A stretch of 64,000 nt of DNA from contig NW_022985437.1 of the NCBI RefSeq assembly GCF_010093595.1, forward strand, positions 1,141,380-1,205,379. Reading direction: 5' to 3'. A program made the position numbers and the translations under genes. This DNA is from Mytilinidion resinicola. Taxonomy: Eukaryota; Ascomycota; Dothideomycetes; Mytilinidiales; Mytilinidiaceae. This document shows positions 1 to 11,000 of the stretch, piece after piece. How positions within the stretch are numbered: the first letter of the stretch is position 1; every line of letters begins with the position of its first letter. The notes beneath the pieces were generated by a model. That model had not been told where the DNA came from and did not search any database. It saw nothing but the letters and a program-made list of their open reading frames with translations.

Positions 1-673
1 AGGGCCACGTTTCATAAGAAACTAATAACCGTGGAATAAACCTCGCAAATTCCATAGTTCGGCATCAAAATCCACAATTGTACGTTCGTTGTTCCATAGA
101 CCTCGTCCAGTGGACACAGCGCGCAGGCTTCATCAACAGGAAAGTATTGATTCCATCATGGTTACTGCCGGATTACATTCCCCTTTGCCTCTGCTATCGC
201 TACCCTCCTTGTCAGCACAGTTATCTCTAGCAATATCGTCCATGGTGTCTATCATATTTTCGTGATTATTGATTCTTGGTAGAGGATGGTTGCTCAAATA
301 GACTCAAGTTGTCTTCCTAAGATCTCTAAAGGTGTATCTGATTGACAATCTCAATATCTTAATTCTCAATCACGCTCCCTTCGAAAATCAGTGTACCAAG
401 GTTCCTACGTGGTTGGTGCCATGGTTGGTTGCATGATAAAACCCCCCCAATACGCCGCCTGTAATAGATGGAACCTTGGTAGAAGGATGAAATAATCATA
501 GCGTCCAGCGGGCACCACGCGCTCTGATTATTACAGAGCTATAAGAAAAACCCCCTCGCGCTGCCAACCCAACTACTCGCAACACCACTCCAACTACTCG
601 CAACTCAACCCCAACTACTTGCAACTCTACTCCGACTACTCGTAACATCCTCAACGCCTCCCTCTCAAGCATA
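1..673. other. upstream region without a gene; includes 21-bp tandem repeat
   Basis: No credible reading frame in the first 670 bases. The last 100 bases are C/A-rich leader-like sequence holding the 21-bp repeat listed separately, and probably form the promoter and 5' leader of the secreted-protein gene that begins at 674. Confidence 0.5.
571..654. repeat. 21-bp minisatellite, four imperfect copies
   Basis: Four head-to-tail units of exactly 21 bases start at 571, 592, 613 and 634, each beginning RACTACTYG. They differ from one another at a few positions. The array ends 19 bases before the start codon of the secreted-protein gene, so it should lie in its 5' leader or core promoter. The reverse strand reads as a repeated Val-Val-Gly pattern, which I take as a by-product of the repeat rather than a protein. 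Confidence 0.85.
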
Positions 674-1431
674 ATGGTCTCCTTCACGACTGCCGCCGTG
701 GCCCTCCTTGCCGCCGCCACCACCGTCTCTGGTACCAAATTGGTACTCTTCGAGGACACTGATTGTAACTGGGAAGGAAAGCACCTGGAGCGCTTCTACA
801 ATGGCGAGGAGTGCATCAATTACCGACGTAAGCTATTCCATTGTTTGGCCAAGTGTCTGGGCACGTGGGTGTGCCCAGACTTATGGTCACATACAGTCTC
901 TTCGTACCGCTGCTGACTTTTCAAAGCCGGGTATCGCAGCTTCACAATTCCAGAACTATACCACGGCTCCAAGTGCAGCGGTAAGCTCTCCCCAGCCCCC
1001 AGTATCAATCCCCCTCCCCCGCGTGACTAACTCTCCTTCCCACCTGTCTAGTCACCACCTACGTGGGCTGGAAATGCAAACCATCCAAGAGAGGAGCTGA
1101 AGGTATCGACAATGTGACATATACGACCGACCCGAAGCAGTCGAGGCTGGGCGGTAAGGGCGAGTGCCACACCGAGCCTGATGATGATGATGGCCTTGGT
1201 ATGTACTCTCTGCGCTGGAAGTGCGAGCACGATAAAGATGCCGACATCAAGCATGGCGACGACGCGGAGCCGAAGGGGCACGATGAGAAGAAGAAGAAGA
1301 AGAAGAAGAAGAAGAAGAAGAAGAAGAAGAAGAAGAAGAAGAAGAAGAAAGGAAAGTCGCCGTCTTTGTACAACGACGACCCGCCACGCCCTCCGAAGGA
1401 CACTCGCAAGCGCCGGGAGTTTGTGGCCTGA
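674..1431 (+). CDS. small secreted cysteine-containing protein with poly-lysine tail
   Basis: Three exons by splice phase: 674-827, 927-980 and 1052-1431, giving 195 residues. Intron 1 has a GTAAGC donor, a GCTGAC branch point and an AAG acceptor; intron 2 has a GTAAGC donor and a TAG acceptor. Residues 1-20 form a clear signal peptide (MVSFTTAAVALLAAATTVSG). The mature part carries six cysteines, which could form three disulfides. It is followed by an acidic run (DDDD) and then 21 consecutive lysines (20 AAG codons and one AAA, 1288-1350) and a basic tail ending KRREFVA. I do not recognise the fold. Small size, secretion signal and cysteines fit a secreted effector-like or cell-surface protein, but that is inference. 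The AAG run is a coding microsatellite and its length probably varies between strains. Confidence 0.75.
1288..1350 (+). repeat. AAG trinucleotide microsatellite (21 codons) inside a coding exon
   Basis: Twenty AAG triplets followed by AAA, in frame with exon 3 of the secreted-protein gene. A run this pure is expected to change length by slippage. The opposite strand gives long Phe, Leu or Ser runs, which are artefacts. Confidence 0.95.
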
Positions 1432-2145
1432 GCGAAGATAGGGGCAAGAGGCTCTCCGGTGACATGGGATGGGGATAGTCATGGTCTCCAGCACTACTCA
1501 GTATTCCAGATTCAGCTCTCCGACAAAAATTATTTCCTTGGTTTCTTAGAGATAGATCTACCAGTTTCCAACTGCTGGAGGTTATGCCGCATATGTAGAT
1601 TCACAGTCTTTCGAATGTAACTCCCAACTTTTCTTACAGCAACCAATAAGAGGATGGCGAATGATTGCACGCGATGACTAACCTAATTCCGTGACATTCG
1701 TGGCATACCTGCACGCGTTGACTAGCAATAAAGCCCTCCCTATTAAGCACAAAACCCTCAGCCACCAGCTTGTAGGTCAGAAGCTTGCGAATTTCCCACA
1801 TCTTCACCCCGATCGAAGCACCTCAACACGCCATCCCAAGCTCCAGCCACCATGAACATCACGCCTGATTCTCGCCCCAGCGACCATACCGTCCTGATTA
1901 CCACACCAAATCACATTCCCTTTGCCAATAGCCCCGAGATCAGACCTCATGCTCGGCCCCAGTGGATTCCAGAATCTTGACACTTTTAAAAAAATTTCTT
2001 CAATACATTCTGTACTCCACACTCTTGATCGCCAAGACTTTCCTTTTCAGAGCAAAAGCGCAAATTGTATCTAGTCATGCCTAGCAACCAGTATTGAAGA
2101 AGCGCCAACCCCTTATACTCCCCCATAATGTTCCCCATATCCGAC
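1432..2145. other. intergenic, convergent 3' ends
   Basis: The secreted-protein gene ends on the left and the coiled-coil gene ends from the right. I see no coding or structural signal in these 714 bases. Confidence 0.5.
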
Positions 2146-4164
2146 CTACACCTCAAAGACCCCTCCAGCCCCCGCCCTCACATCCACAACATCCACTCTC
2201 CACCCCTCAAACGCCTTCAACCCCCTCTTCACCTCCCTAACCCTCTCAATCCTCCTCCTACCCTCCTCCTCCTGCGCCTTCCGGAACGCCTCCTCATCAA
2301 ACTCCATGTCATCATCCTCACTCAACAACCCCAGACTCTGCTTCCGCGGCTGCACGCCCTTAGCCGCCGACGACTCACGCCTCGGAGCCTGTCCCGTAAA
2401 CGCACTAATCCCGCTACTAATCACGTCCTGGAAGCTACTCCCGACGCCCCTCCCCCTCGCCCGCTGCTGCTGCTGCTGCGGCGACTGGTCCCCCGACAGA
2501 TCCACGTCCTGGAACCCCGCCGCGTCCGGATCCAGCGCGGGCTGCATCTCCCTCCTGCGCTCGCGCCACACGCCGCGCCTCAGCTCAAACACCTCCTCCT
2601 CCAGCTCCCGCACCATCGCCGCCATGCGCTCGCGCTCCTCGTCCACGAGCTCCAGCACGCCCCCGTCGTCGTCGTCCACGCCGCTGACCTCCGCCTTGCG
2701 CCGCCGCTGCGCCGCCTCGCGCAGCCGCGCGTTCTCGTTGCCCAGCCCCGTAAGCCGCGTGCGGCACTCGGCCAGCTCGCGCTCGGCGCGCTGGTGCTCG
2801 CGCGTGCGGGCCTGCGAGCGCACGTCCGACTCGCGGTGCAGCGTCGTCAGCGTTTCGACTTTGCGCTCGAGCAGCTCGGCGCGCTCCGCGGCCGCGGCCG
2901 CGTGGCGCGTCGCCGTCGCCAGCGAGGCGTCGAGCTGCGCGATGCGCGTCTCGGCGCTGCTGCGCGAGGAGCCCTCAGCCACGGCGCGCTCCGAGGCGCG
3001 CTCGAGGTTCTGCTTCAGGTCGGCGAGCTCTTGCGCGGAGGACGCGGCGGCGCTTTCGGCTTTGGCGAGGGCGGTGGAGAGGCCCGAGATTTGGGTTAGG
3101 TGGGCCGAGGTTGTGGATTGTGCGGCGGTGGCTTGCGCGTGCAGGTTTGAGATTTCGAGCTCGAGGGATTCGATGGTGGCGGCCTTGGAGGCGAGTTGAG
3201 CTGCTAGGTCGGTTGTGTCGGTGTATGACGGGGAGGACGTTGAAATGCGGCGGGCGTGCTTGGTGGTTTGCGTTTGGAGGTGGGCGTTTTGGCGTTGGAG
3301 AGATGCGAGTTCGGTTTTCTGTGGGTGGATGTCAGATTAGCAAGTTGTTTATATCTCCAGATCCAGATGCAACTAAGGCTTGTGTAGACTGGGTAGCCCT
3401 CTGAGCTCTGCTGTGACATACCAGCTTCTCCATTTCGTCACCCATCACGCCTACCCGATCCGCCTTATTCTTCAGCTCAGCAACCTCCCCACTCGCCTCC
3501 CGCAACTCTTCCAGTTCTTCTTCCGTTTTCTTCCAACGCCTCTCTGCATCTCCAGCCTCAGACTGCAAACGCTTGTTCTCCTTCTCCAGCTCCTCAATTC
3601 GCAAGGCCTGCTTCCGAAACACATCTCCCGCCGCGCCTGCTCCATCCACAGGACTCAGCGGTGGTAGTATCGGCGACGTCAAGGTATTGCGGCGAAAGGA
3701 ATTAGACCTGAGTCGCGACTCGAGGGTAATGGAGGGCTTCGACGCGTGGGCGGACTTGGTGGTATCTGCCCCATCCTCGGTATCTTCCGTGGTCCCAGCG
3801 GCTTCAACACCGTCGGCGGCATCGTCAGGTTTCTCAGTGGAAGCAGAGGTAGCGGTGTCGTCGGTCTCAGGCTTGTCGTCCTTCTTCTTCGCGCCGCCCT
3901 TCTTGGCTTTCTGCTTCTTTATTTGCTCGTACTACATAGGAAACCGAGATCAGCATTATCTCAAGAGCTTAGTATTATTCCCAGAGTTGCGGATGGAGGG
4001 GTTGGGAGGGCCCAGAGCTGTTTTGGAGCTATACAAGAGGACAGACGATGGAGGTGGGGAGGTTTCACGCAAACACCATTGAGTTGAAGGACTGAAGCTG
4101 TACGTACGCGTTTCTTGGCCGCGGCGATCTTCTCGGCCTTCTCTTTGTCTTCGGCGTCAGTCAT
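2146..4164 (-). CDS. long coiled-coil protein (golgin/M-protein-repeat-like)
   Basis: Three exons on the minus strand: 4164-4108, 3931-3422 and 3318-2146, giving 579 residues. Donors are GTACGT and GTATGT, both in phase 0. The N-terminus is short and charged, rich in Lys, Ala and Glu (MTDAEDKEKAEKIAAAKKR then YEQIKKQKAKKGG). A low-complexity Thr/Ala/Asp linker follows, and from about residue 120 to 440 the chain is almost continuous heptad-type coiled coil rich in E, K, R, A and L. The C-terminal part has SSFQDVISSGISAFTG and an acidic EDDDMEFDEEAF patch. Similar fungal proteins are often named 'M protein repeat protein' and resemble Golgi tethers, but I see no definite GRIP or GRAB domain, so the function is open. 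The start codon is 85 bases downstream of a palindromic pair of CACGTG boxes. Confidence 0.75.
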
Positions 4165-4248
4165 GGTGTGTAGTGGTGGGGTTCTGAGTTCGAGGAATTC
4201 GGTACGAGACTCGACCTCGCCCAGGTGAGGTGGAGCTTAATGCCAAGG

Positions 4249-4270
4249 TCACGTGCCTCCTGGCACGTGA
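4249..4270. promoter_or_regulatory. palindromic double E-box (two CACGTG sites)
   Basis: TCACGTGCC and GGCACGTGA form a perfect 9-base inverted repeat around the spacer TCCT. Each arm contains CACGTG, the core bound by bHLH factors in fungi. It lies about 85 bases upstream of the coiled-coil gene's ATG, a typical promoter position. The assignment to that gene is inferred from distance only. Confidence 0.6.
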
Positions 4271-5220
4271 ATTAGGTTTCACAACGGCTGATTTACATTC
4301 CGTCGTCTCTAAAGGACATGAGTAGCTTGTCGCGTAATCCCACAGTTCAGTGGGCTATGCTCCAGAGACATCATAGGAAGAATTTACGCGCTATTCGTGT
4401 CCGAAGAACGAGCCAACATCACACGGCTAAGCAACATCACTCAATAAGACACTGTAAACACATCATAGAGTCAAAAGGACAGTTGTGCATTTGCCGTATC
4501 CATCCATAATCCCGCAAGCCCATCCATCCCGAGTCCATAGGCAAACTGCCTGATTCCATCCATCCATCCCAATCCCTATCGAAGCCGTATAGGCGATATC
4601 TCGCCTACCCTCGACATCGATATGCCAGAACCAAAAGCCGTAAAGAGAGAGAGGGAGATATAGGTATAAGCACCCTCCAGCCTTCAAAATGAAGAAAAGA
4701 GAGAGAAGAGAAGAGAAAAGCTTTCTACCACCACATAGCATCCCTCGTCTGTCAAAAAAAAAAGACCAACATTTTCGCCCTGTTTTGGTAGTAGGCCCAA
4801 CGACCAGAATTTTCTTCGCTGGTTTTAAGAGTAGATCCTTCAAAACCAAGACGTCCGCCAGATCGGTGGTCCGCTCGCGAGCTAATGAAAGTCGCAGAGG
4901 CGGATGGGTAGATGCAGAAACAAAAGGGAAGGAAATCTGTCCCCGAGTCGGAGATTATGTGTTCGTACACTGATGCATGTACGCCGTGTTGCAAAGAGAG
5001 TCGAAACGAGTGATTGGGAAAGCCATGCGCCATTACAAAGGTTCATAGCCTCGCTAGCGCGAGAAAGGTTGTTGTTAAAAGGAAATATCCATCATGTCGT
5101 GCCATCAACATAGGCCGGTAGTTGGTCCGACCTCGCCGTCCGGTTATTAAAGTGAGTGAGAGGAGGAGTGAGGTATGGGTAATTGTATAGAGAGGTTTCC
5201 CAGGATGTTGAGGGTTCGCT
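4271..5220. other. intergenic
   Basis: It lies between the promoter of the coiled-coil gene and the 3' end of the next minus-strand gene. It includes a purine-rich tract at about 4688-4722 (GAAGAGA type). Short frames here look random. Confidence 0.45.
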
Positions 5221-8043
5221 TCAGTTTTGAGAGGATTCCCTGGGCTTCCAGAACTGCATCATCTTGCTCAATCGCTTGTGCTTTTTGACTTTAGGGTCCT
5301 TGGTTGTCGTCTCCATGTGTGCGGATTGCGGCCTATGCTCAATTGATAGCTTGCTTCTCTCGCCGAACGAAGAGCCCTGGATGAGTCTGGATAGACTGGC
5401 AATGCTAGAGCGCTTCCTACGTCGCTCAGAGACATCGCTTGGGATCGAGCTCATGGAACCCGTACGTTCGCTAGGGTTCCGAGGGCTCATAAGTGGGAAT
5501 GTGTTATGAAGAGCGCTGGTCATTGTCGACCTGCTGCTTGTCAAGGAAGGAACGTCATCGACCGAAACCCGAAGTTCTGGCCCAGGCTCGCCAAAGTGTG
5601 CTGGATTCATCATTCGATAGTCGGTGATAGAAGACGAGGCAGTACCAAGACGTTGCGTGTCGAATGAGGTCTGGCTCGACCTAAAGTCGGGTGACGAGTA
5701 GGAGGAGTTCGTGAAAGTGTCTGGGGTCATGAGATTCTGGTGCGTGGTGAGAGGCAATGGTAGATGTAGTTGTCGATTCCGTTTGGCTTCATCTTCAGAC
5801 ATTGTAGGAGTGATAGTGGAGTCGGAAGAGCGAGTCAAAGATGAGGTTCGGGGCTCTTCATAATCCTCGACAACCTCAACAGGATCCGCTCCCATCGCAA
5901 GAGAAGAGTCCTGACGCTCGAATGGGACAGGAGTCTCCTCTCGAGAGTAGGAAACATCAGTGGGAGCAACATCTTCTACAGATGCTTGGGGGCAAGCCTT
6001 GTTTTCATGCTTGATACGGAGTCCGTCGTCGAAATTCCAGTTGATGGCGGAGCCACTGCTAACGTCATCTGTGTCAACAACTTGAATGCCGATGCTAGGC
6101 TCCTCCAATTCATCCTCGACTTCCTCGGTGACGATATCAATAGATGGCGTTGGCACTTCGGTCATCTCGGCGTCTTCTTCCTCCTCTTCTTCAAAAACAT
6201 CTGCCATTGGTGAAGTTGTAGCGATGGCGGTAGCTCTGAATTCAAATGGAACAAGTTCAGGAGCACTCTCAGTTCGACGATGATTTTGCAGAATGCCTCC
6301 CGCACTGTGCATCGTCCGCCTGGCACCCGAGAACCCACGACTGTTGCCGCGTCCGTTGGGACCTATAGGTGTATTAAAAGGTCCCAGAGCAGCATCTAGG
6401 TCGATCACCGGGCTCAAGGCGTCCGAGTTCTGTCGTTTGAACTCTCTGGGTTTCCATGAGGCGATATCGGTCTCCAGCCTAGGTCTCTCAACTGACTCAG
6501 GTGGGGGAGAGACGATAGTGACAGTATTATCGACGTCAAAATTGGCACCGAAGTCCAGGTCCTCATATTCGTCTTCTACAGTCGCAGAAGGTTCTGGAGG
6601 GGGTGTAGGAACCCTGTTCTTGAACTTATGTCCATGGCGGGTTTTTCGAGAGATGATAGCATTAGCCCAAGACTTCACCTTTCGCGGTTTTCGTTGAGTC
6701 TTCCGGGAGGAGCCTTTGGGTTTTTCGGAAGACTCCACTTCTTCGTCGTGGTCTACAACTCGGTCCGGGGAAGCTGGAGGAGATTCCAGCGTATCTGCAG
6801 AAAGAGACGCATCGGAAGCACTCGCAGGATTCGCGGTTTCCAGATGCAGGGAGGAGTCACTACGACGTCCATGATCTAAGCGGAAGAAGCTTCGTCGCTT
6901 GGCTGGAATCCGTGGTGTGGTCATATGACTGCCAGAAGACCCCGGAGAGGTCGGCACAACTGCAGACATTGGGCGCTTACGGCTGAACAGGTCTCCACCG
7001 AAGGCGCTGTTCCTATGCTTGTTGTCAAGCACGGCACCTGCTGTGCTTGGTCGTGCGTCGTCCTCGAATGTGGTGTTCAGAGAAGGGCGGGCCATACGGG
7101 CAGTAGGTGGGCTGGCTGCTCCATTGCTGACAACGGATGAAAGGCTATTAGAGACTGAATGGCCACGAAGAGTTGATAGCGAACTCTCTGTCTCTGAGGA
7201 AATCGTCGATAGGGGACGAATGTACTCAACACGGTCAGAGAATCCTACTCGTGCCCTCGATGGTGGCCGTCGTGGGGATGAATCGGGACCATCAGAACCT
7301 TCCTGAAACAGAACATCGTCCTCCACGGCTGAAGAATGCAAGGATGGCTGAGATAGAGACTTGTTCACCGAGTGACTGAGGAACGGTTTCATTTCATTCT
7401 CCATTGGCGTCACAGGAGCGCTTCCAGCTCGTGTCGTGGCGTTGGCATCGGTCGGCTGGAGAATGGACGACAGGTCATGAGACGATATAGCACCTGAACG
7501 ACGGTGGGCGTGACCACGGCGGCCTGCCGGAGGGCCAGGGCGGAGTGCAGCTGGTGGAGGCAGAACAGCTTCAGCCTTGGTTGGGCTGGAACTGAGAATG
7601 CTCACACCCCCAGACCTTGCGTCACCGCCAATGAACTCGCTCCCCCGTCGTCGATGTCCTATATTCCTAGAGGGAGTCGTGGGTGTTGTGGCAATAGGTG
7701 AGATGGGAGGTGTGATGGGCGCCGTCGCTACGGACTGGTCTGCTGCAGATGGATTGAAGCTGAAGTCTGGCAACGGCAGGGCACTGACAGACTTCTGGCG
7801 TAGCCCTCCAGCCGACCCTCGCCGTCCGGTAGGCATAGCCTGGAGCGACATTGGCCGTCTGGACGAAGTGGTCGAGTCGGTCGTGTCTGCGGGCGATGGT
7901 TGCGGAAAGACAAAGTCCGGATTGGCGATGAGCTCGATGGGACCCGAAGCAGAGGCGCCTCGCCGCTTGTAGAGCGGTGAGCCCATGCGGTCAGATTCAG
8001 AGGGCTGAGTAACGTGCTGTCGTGGCAGGGCAATCTGAGCCAT
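5221..8043 (-). CDS. 940-residue Ser/Pro-rich protein of unknown function
   Basis: One uninterrupted reading frame starts at the ATG complementary to 8041-8043. The protein is low in complexity and rich in Ser, Pro, Thr and Arg, as in regulatory scaffold proteins. There is no signal peptide and no membrane segment. Recognisable blocks are an N-terminal ELIANPDFVFPQP, a basic stretch around residue 455-485 (SRKTQRKPRKVKSWANAI and following), acidic runs (FEEEEEEDAEM), a serine-rich 'SSIASLSRLIQG' near the C-terminus, and a basic end with KMMQFWKPRE. Some fungal homologues are labelled 'cell wall proline rich protein', but the absence of a secretion signal argues against a wall location. Many SP and RxxS sites suggest phosphorylation (inference). 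Confidence 0.8.
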   Translation of the reverse strand: MAQIALPRQHVTQPSESDRMGSPLYKRRGASASGPIELIANPDFVFPQPSPADTTDSTTSSRRPMSLQAMPTGRRGSAGGLRQKSVSALPLPDFSFNPSAADQSVATAPITPPISPIATTPTTPSRNIGHRRRGSEFIGGDARSGGVSILSSSPTKAEAVLPPPAALRPGPPAGRRGHAHRRSGAISSHDLSSILQPTDANATTRAGSAPVTPMENEMKPFLSHSVNKSLSQPSLHSSAVEDDVLFQEGSDGPDSSPRRPPSRARVGFSDRVEYIRPLSTISSETESSLSTLRGHSVSNSLSSVVSNGAASPPTARMARPSLNTTFEDDARPSTAGAVLDNKHRNSAFGGDLFSRKRPMSAVVPTSPGSSGSHMTTPRIPAKRRSFFRLDHGRRSDSSLHLETANPASASDASLSADTLESPPASPDRVVDHDEEVESSEKPKGSSRKTQRKPRKVKSWANAIISRKTRHGHKFKNRVPTPPPEPSATVEDEYEDLDFGANFDVDNTVTIVSPPPESVERPRLETDIASWKPREFKRQNSDALSPVIDLDAALGPFNTPIGPNGRGNSRGFSGARRTMHSAGGILQNHRRTESAPELVPFEFRATAIATTSPMADVFEEEEEEDAEMTEVPTPSIDIVTEEVEDELEEPSIGIQVVDTDDVSSGSAINWNFDDGLRIKHENKACPQASVEDVAPTDVSYSREETPVPFERQDSSLAMGADPVEVVEDYEEPRTSSLTRSSDSTITPTMSEDEAKRNRQLHLPLPLTTHQNLMTPDTFTNSSYSSPDFRSSQTSFDTQRLGTASSSITDYRMMNPAHFGEPGPELRVSVDDVPSLTSSRSTMTSALHNTFPLMSPRNPSERTGSMSSIPSDVSERRRKRSSIASLSRLIQGSSFGERSKLSIEHRPQSAHMETTTKDPKVKKHKRLSKMMQFWKPRESSQN

Positions 8044-11000
8044 TGTGGCCGACAGAGCAGTCGACGGCAGCCGCGCCGTCCTGCAGACGGAGTGCTATGA
8101 GATTAGGAGTGTGCTGCCAAGCCCGTAGCAGCGATTCGTTGTGCGCAGATGGAGAAATGCGAGCGGTGAAGTTGGAGGTCACGATCCAGGTACCGTGAGA
8201 AGGGGAAAGGTGGCTGGCGTGCAGTCGTGGCACATGTGCGAAGACGGGCCTAGACGCCACGAAGCAGCGCTTCAAGTATACAGAGCACAGTGGTATTAGC
8301 TAGACAGCGAGCAGTCAGCAGTCAGCAGTCTGCGGCGGGCGGGCGGTTGCGCGAGGATGCGGCAGAGGCTCTCACAATAGGGAGACGGCGACGGCCTGGG
8401 ACGACAGGCTCGTAGGATGGGGGACTAAGGAATGACGGTGCTTAAGGAGCGGAACGGCGCAGATGCACGCGGGTGCAATGCTGGCCTGGAGGGTGCAGAG
8501 GGTGAGGGGGAGAGGAGGACGACGATGTGGTGAGAGAGAAGCGATGGTGTTGGAGAGTTGGGCCTTCGGCGTATTGGCTGGAGGACCCTAGGCTTCGTTT
8601 ATCTCGCCAGGCGGCCAGGCGGCGGAAGGAGCTAGCCTGCGGCATGGATCAAAAGAGGAGAAGGCCCGCGCTGCGACAAATTTCGACGCTCAATCTCAAC
8701 GGCCCGCTGCACCATCTTCATTTCGTCGCCCTGCGCACGCTGAGCATGAGACGGCACGCATTTCGCCGGCAACATGGCAACTGCAGCTCACGCGTGCCGA
8801 GGAGTCGTGCGCGGCAGAGCGCTCTCAGGGCTGCTCTCCACGATTGAGACGACACGGCACACGCTTTGAACGATAGCGGAATCGGCCCAGCGTGACCGGC
8901 TGCAGGGCGCCTCCAGGGCGTCGGCGAATCAGCGCGCGTCGTCATACGGCTGCAAACCGGCCGGCGCACTCGGCACGGGCGCATCGAGGCTGGAACGGGG
9001 GCAGCGCAGACCCAGGAAGCCCGAAGAGGCGACGCGGCAGCCTCACCGAGTGCACGGGGCCAGGAGTTCATCCCGAAGCGGGCGGGCGACGTGCAGGACG
9101 AGCAGAGGACGCCGGGCTCCACAGCACAGCATTGAGCAATCTCGCCGTGGAGGAGACGGCTGCACCAGGCACAGGAATCTACGACGCTGATTTCCGCAGG
9201 CAGATTAGGCCCTCGTCACGGCTCTATCATTGGGCGCGAAGTGCGGCAGTCCTCAGCGCTCGGTGCAGCCAGCGGCGCGTCATGCAGGGGGAACCAGCAC
9301 CGCCAAGGCCTGGGCGACGGAAGATCTGGGCAGAGCAAGAGGCCCGCCGCACAGCCGTGTTGAGCAGCGACGCCCGCGGCCCTGAGCTGAGCAGTGCGCG
9401 CCGTTTCACCTCTCCCCAGCGCCCAGCGCCCTGCGCCAAACCCTGCGCCTTAAAATAGCCAGCGACGCCCGGGACTGCCCTATCTCCACTGCGTTTGTTT
9501 ACTGCTCACCACCGTCTGTCCTGCTTGCGTCGGTCCTTCACGTGCCGCCACACCGCTGTTCGTTGTGATGATGCTGTCCTGGTGGGTGTCGTGGGTCGAG
9601 CGATTCATCCCGTATGGGCCTCAATTCGCCTCAGATTGGGACCGCCATCTCACTCTCCACCCGCTCTCCACCCGCACGTCACTGCACCGTGTTCCCCGTG
9701 CGACGCCTCCAGCCACGGCTCCTACTGTAGCTCCGCTGCCGTGACCCCGACGGCGCCATTGCCTCTCGTGCTCTTTCTTTTTGCTCCAGCCCACTTCAGA
9801 CGCACCCAGTGCTCCCCGCAGCTGTCAAGGGCTAGAGCATGCAGGTCATAGCGATCTGGCATGCCTCGTGACGGTGGGTCCATTGAGGCGTGCTGGCAGG
9901 CTGCTCGAGCCCTGCTCCTCGGCGCAGCCCTCCTGATTGGCATTCAGGGGTGCCACAAACCTAGCCTGAGTCTCCATCCTCAAACCGCCAAAGCCATCAT
10001 CTCTCGCCTTGCCACGGCGGCCTCGACTGTGCAACACGCCGCAGAGGCACGCTGCGTCGTACAGGGAGAGTCTCCGCAAGTGTCCGAGATAGCCGCGACG
10101 AGCTGTCCGATCTGTCCGGCTGTGGGGAGGGCGCGCCAGGCCGTGTTCAGGCACCGCATGCTTCCTTTTGGCAGGTCGGTTGGCAGAGACTTGCAGAATG
10201 CTAGCCCACGCCTCCAAGTGCCCTTACAGACCTGCCACATCGAGATCTACAAACCCTCTACCTGTCTGCTGGGCGCCTTTATGGCCTTCTTGGCCTTCTC
10301 TACGTACCACGCAAGCCGCTGGATCAGCCTGGCGGCTTCTCCGGATCCCTCCTCTGGCGAGAACTCCTCACTTCAGGCCTCTAATTGGCCTACCCAGCCA
10401 CACCTATAACGCCCTACGGAGCTGACAGGAAGCCGGCAGTGGTCAACAGCATCTCGCACTGCTCGATTCGCCGCCCCTGAGCTCTTTCGCAATGCGAGAT
10501 CAGCAAGCCTTGGGCCGTCCCAGGACTGGATTCCCGGGCTCGCGTTGTGCGAACCTGTGGCTTGATCCCGTTAATTGTCAATTTGGACGGGTGGCTGCCC
10601 ACATCCAGGGACCATTCGTGCCTCCATGTCCAAACGAGGCTTGAGACAGGGCTTGGAGATCTCCCGCAAGAGCTGTCTGCTGCTGGATCGCCGTCGATGG
10701 AGGCATTACTGTGCGCCTCCAATAGTACGGAGGGCCACCTCCCGTATCTACCTAATTTGTCCAGTGCGCAAAAAACCAGCATTCGTTCGTACGAGTAGTA
10801 TTTCTCAATGCAACAAATACGACAGAAAGCAAGGCCCTCAACTAAGTAGTGGCGCCAAGCCATAGCATTCTGCATGTCAGACCCGTCTTTCCACTGCCTC
10901 CACTTCCCTCACATCTTTCCCCCACCACCAGAAAGCCCTCACACACCCGCATCGCCCTCGAACTGAAACACACACCCCCCGGATCTGAACCCGCGATCCC

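Noticed and set aside
1048..1494. Minus-strand and shifted frames with long Leu, Phe or Ser runs
   Set aside because: They are readings of the AAG microsatellite in the wrong frame.
2128..3199. Plus-strand frames of about 300 codons over the coiled-coil gene
   Set aside because: Shadows caused by high GC in the third codon position of the real minus-strand exon.
9861..10409. 182-codon plus-strand frame with a hydrophobic start
   Set aside because: No family likeness, overlapping frames of similar length on both strands and no supporting splice or leader signals.
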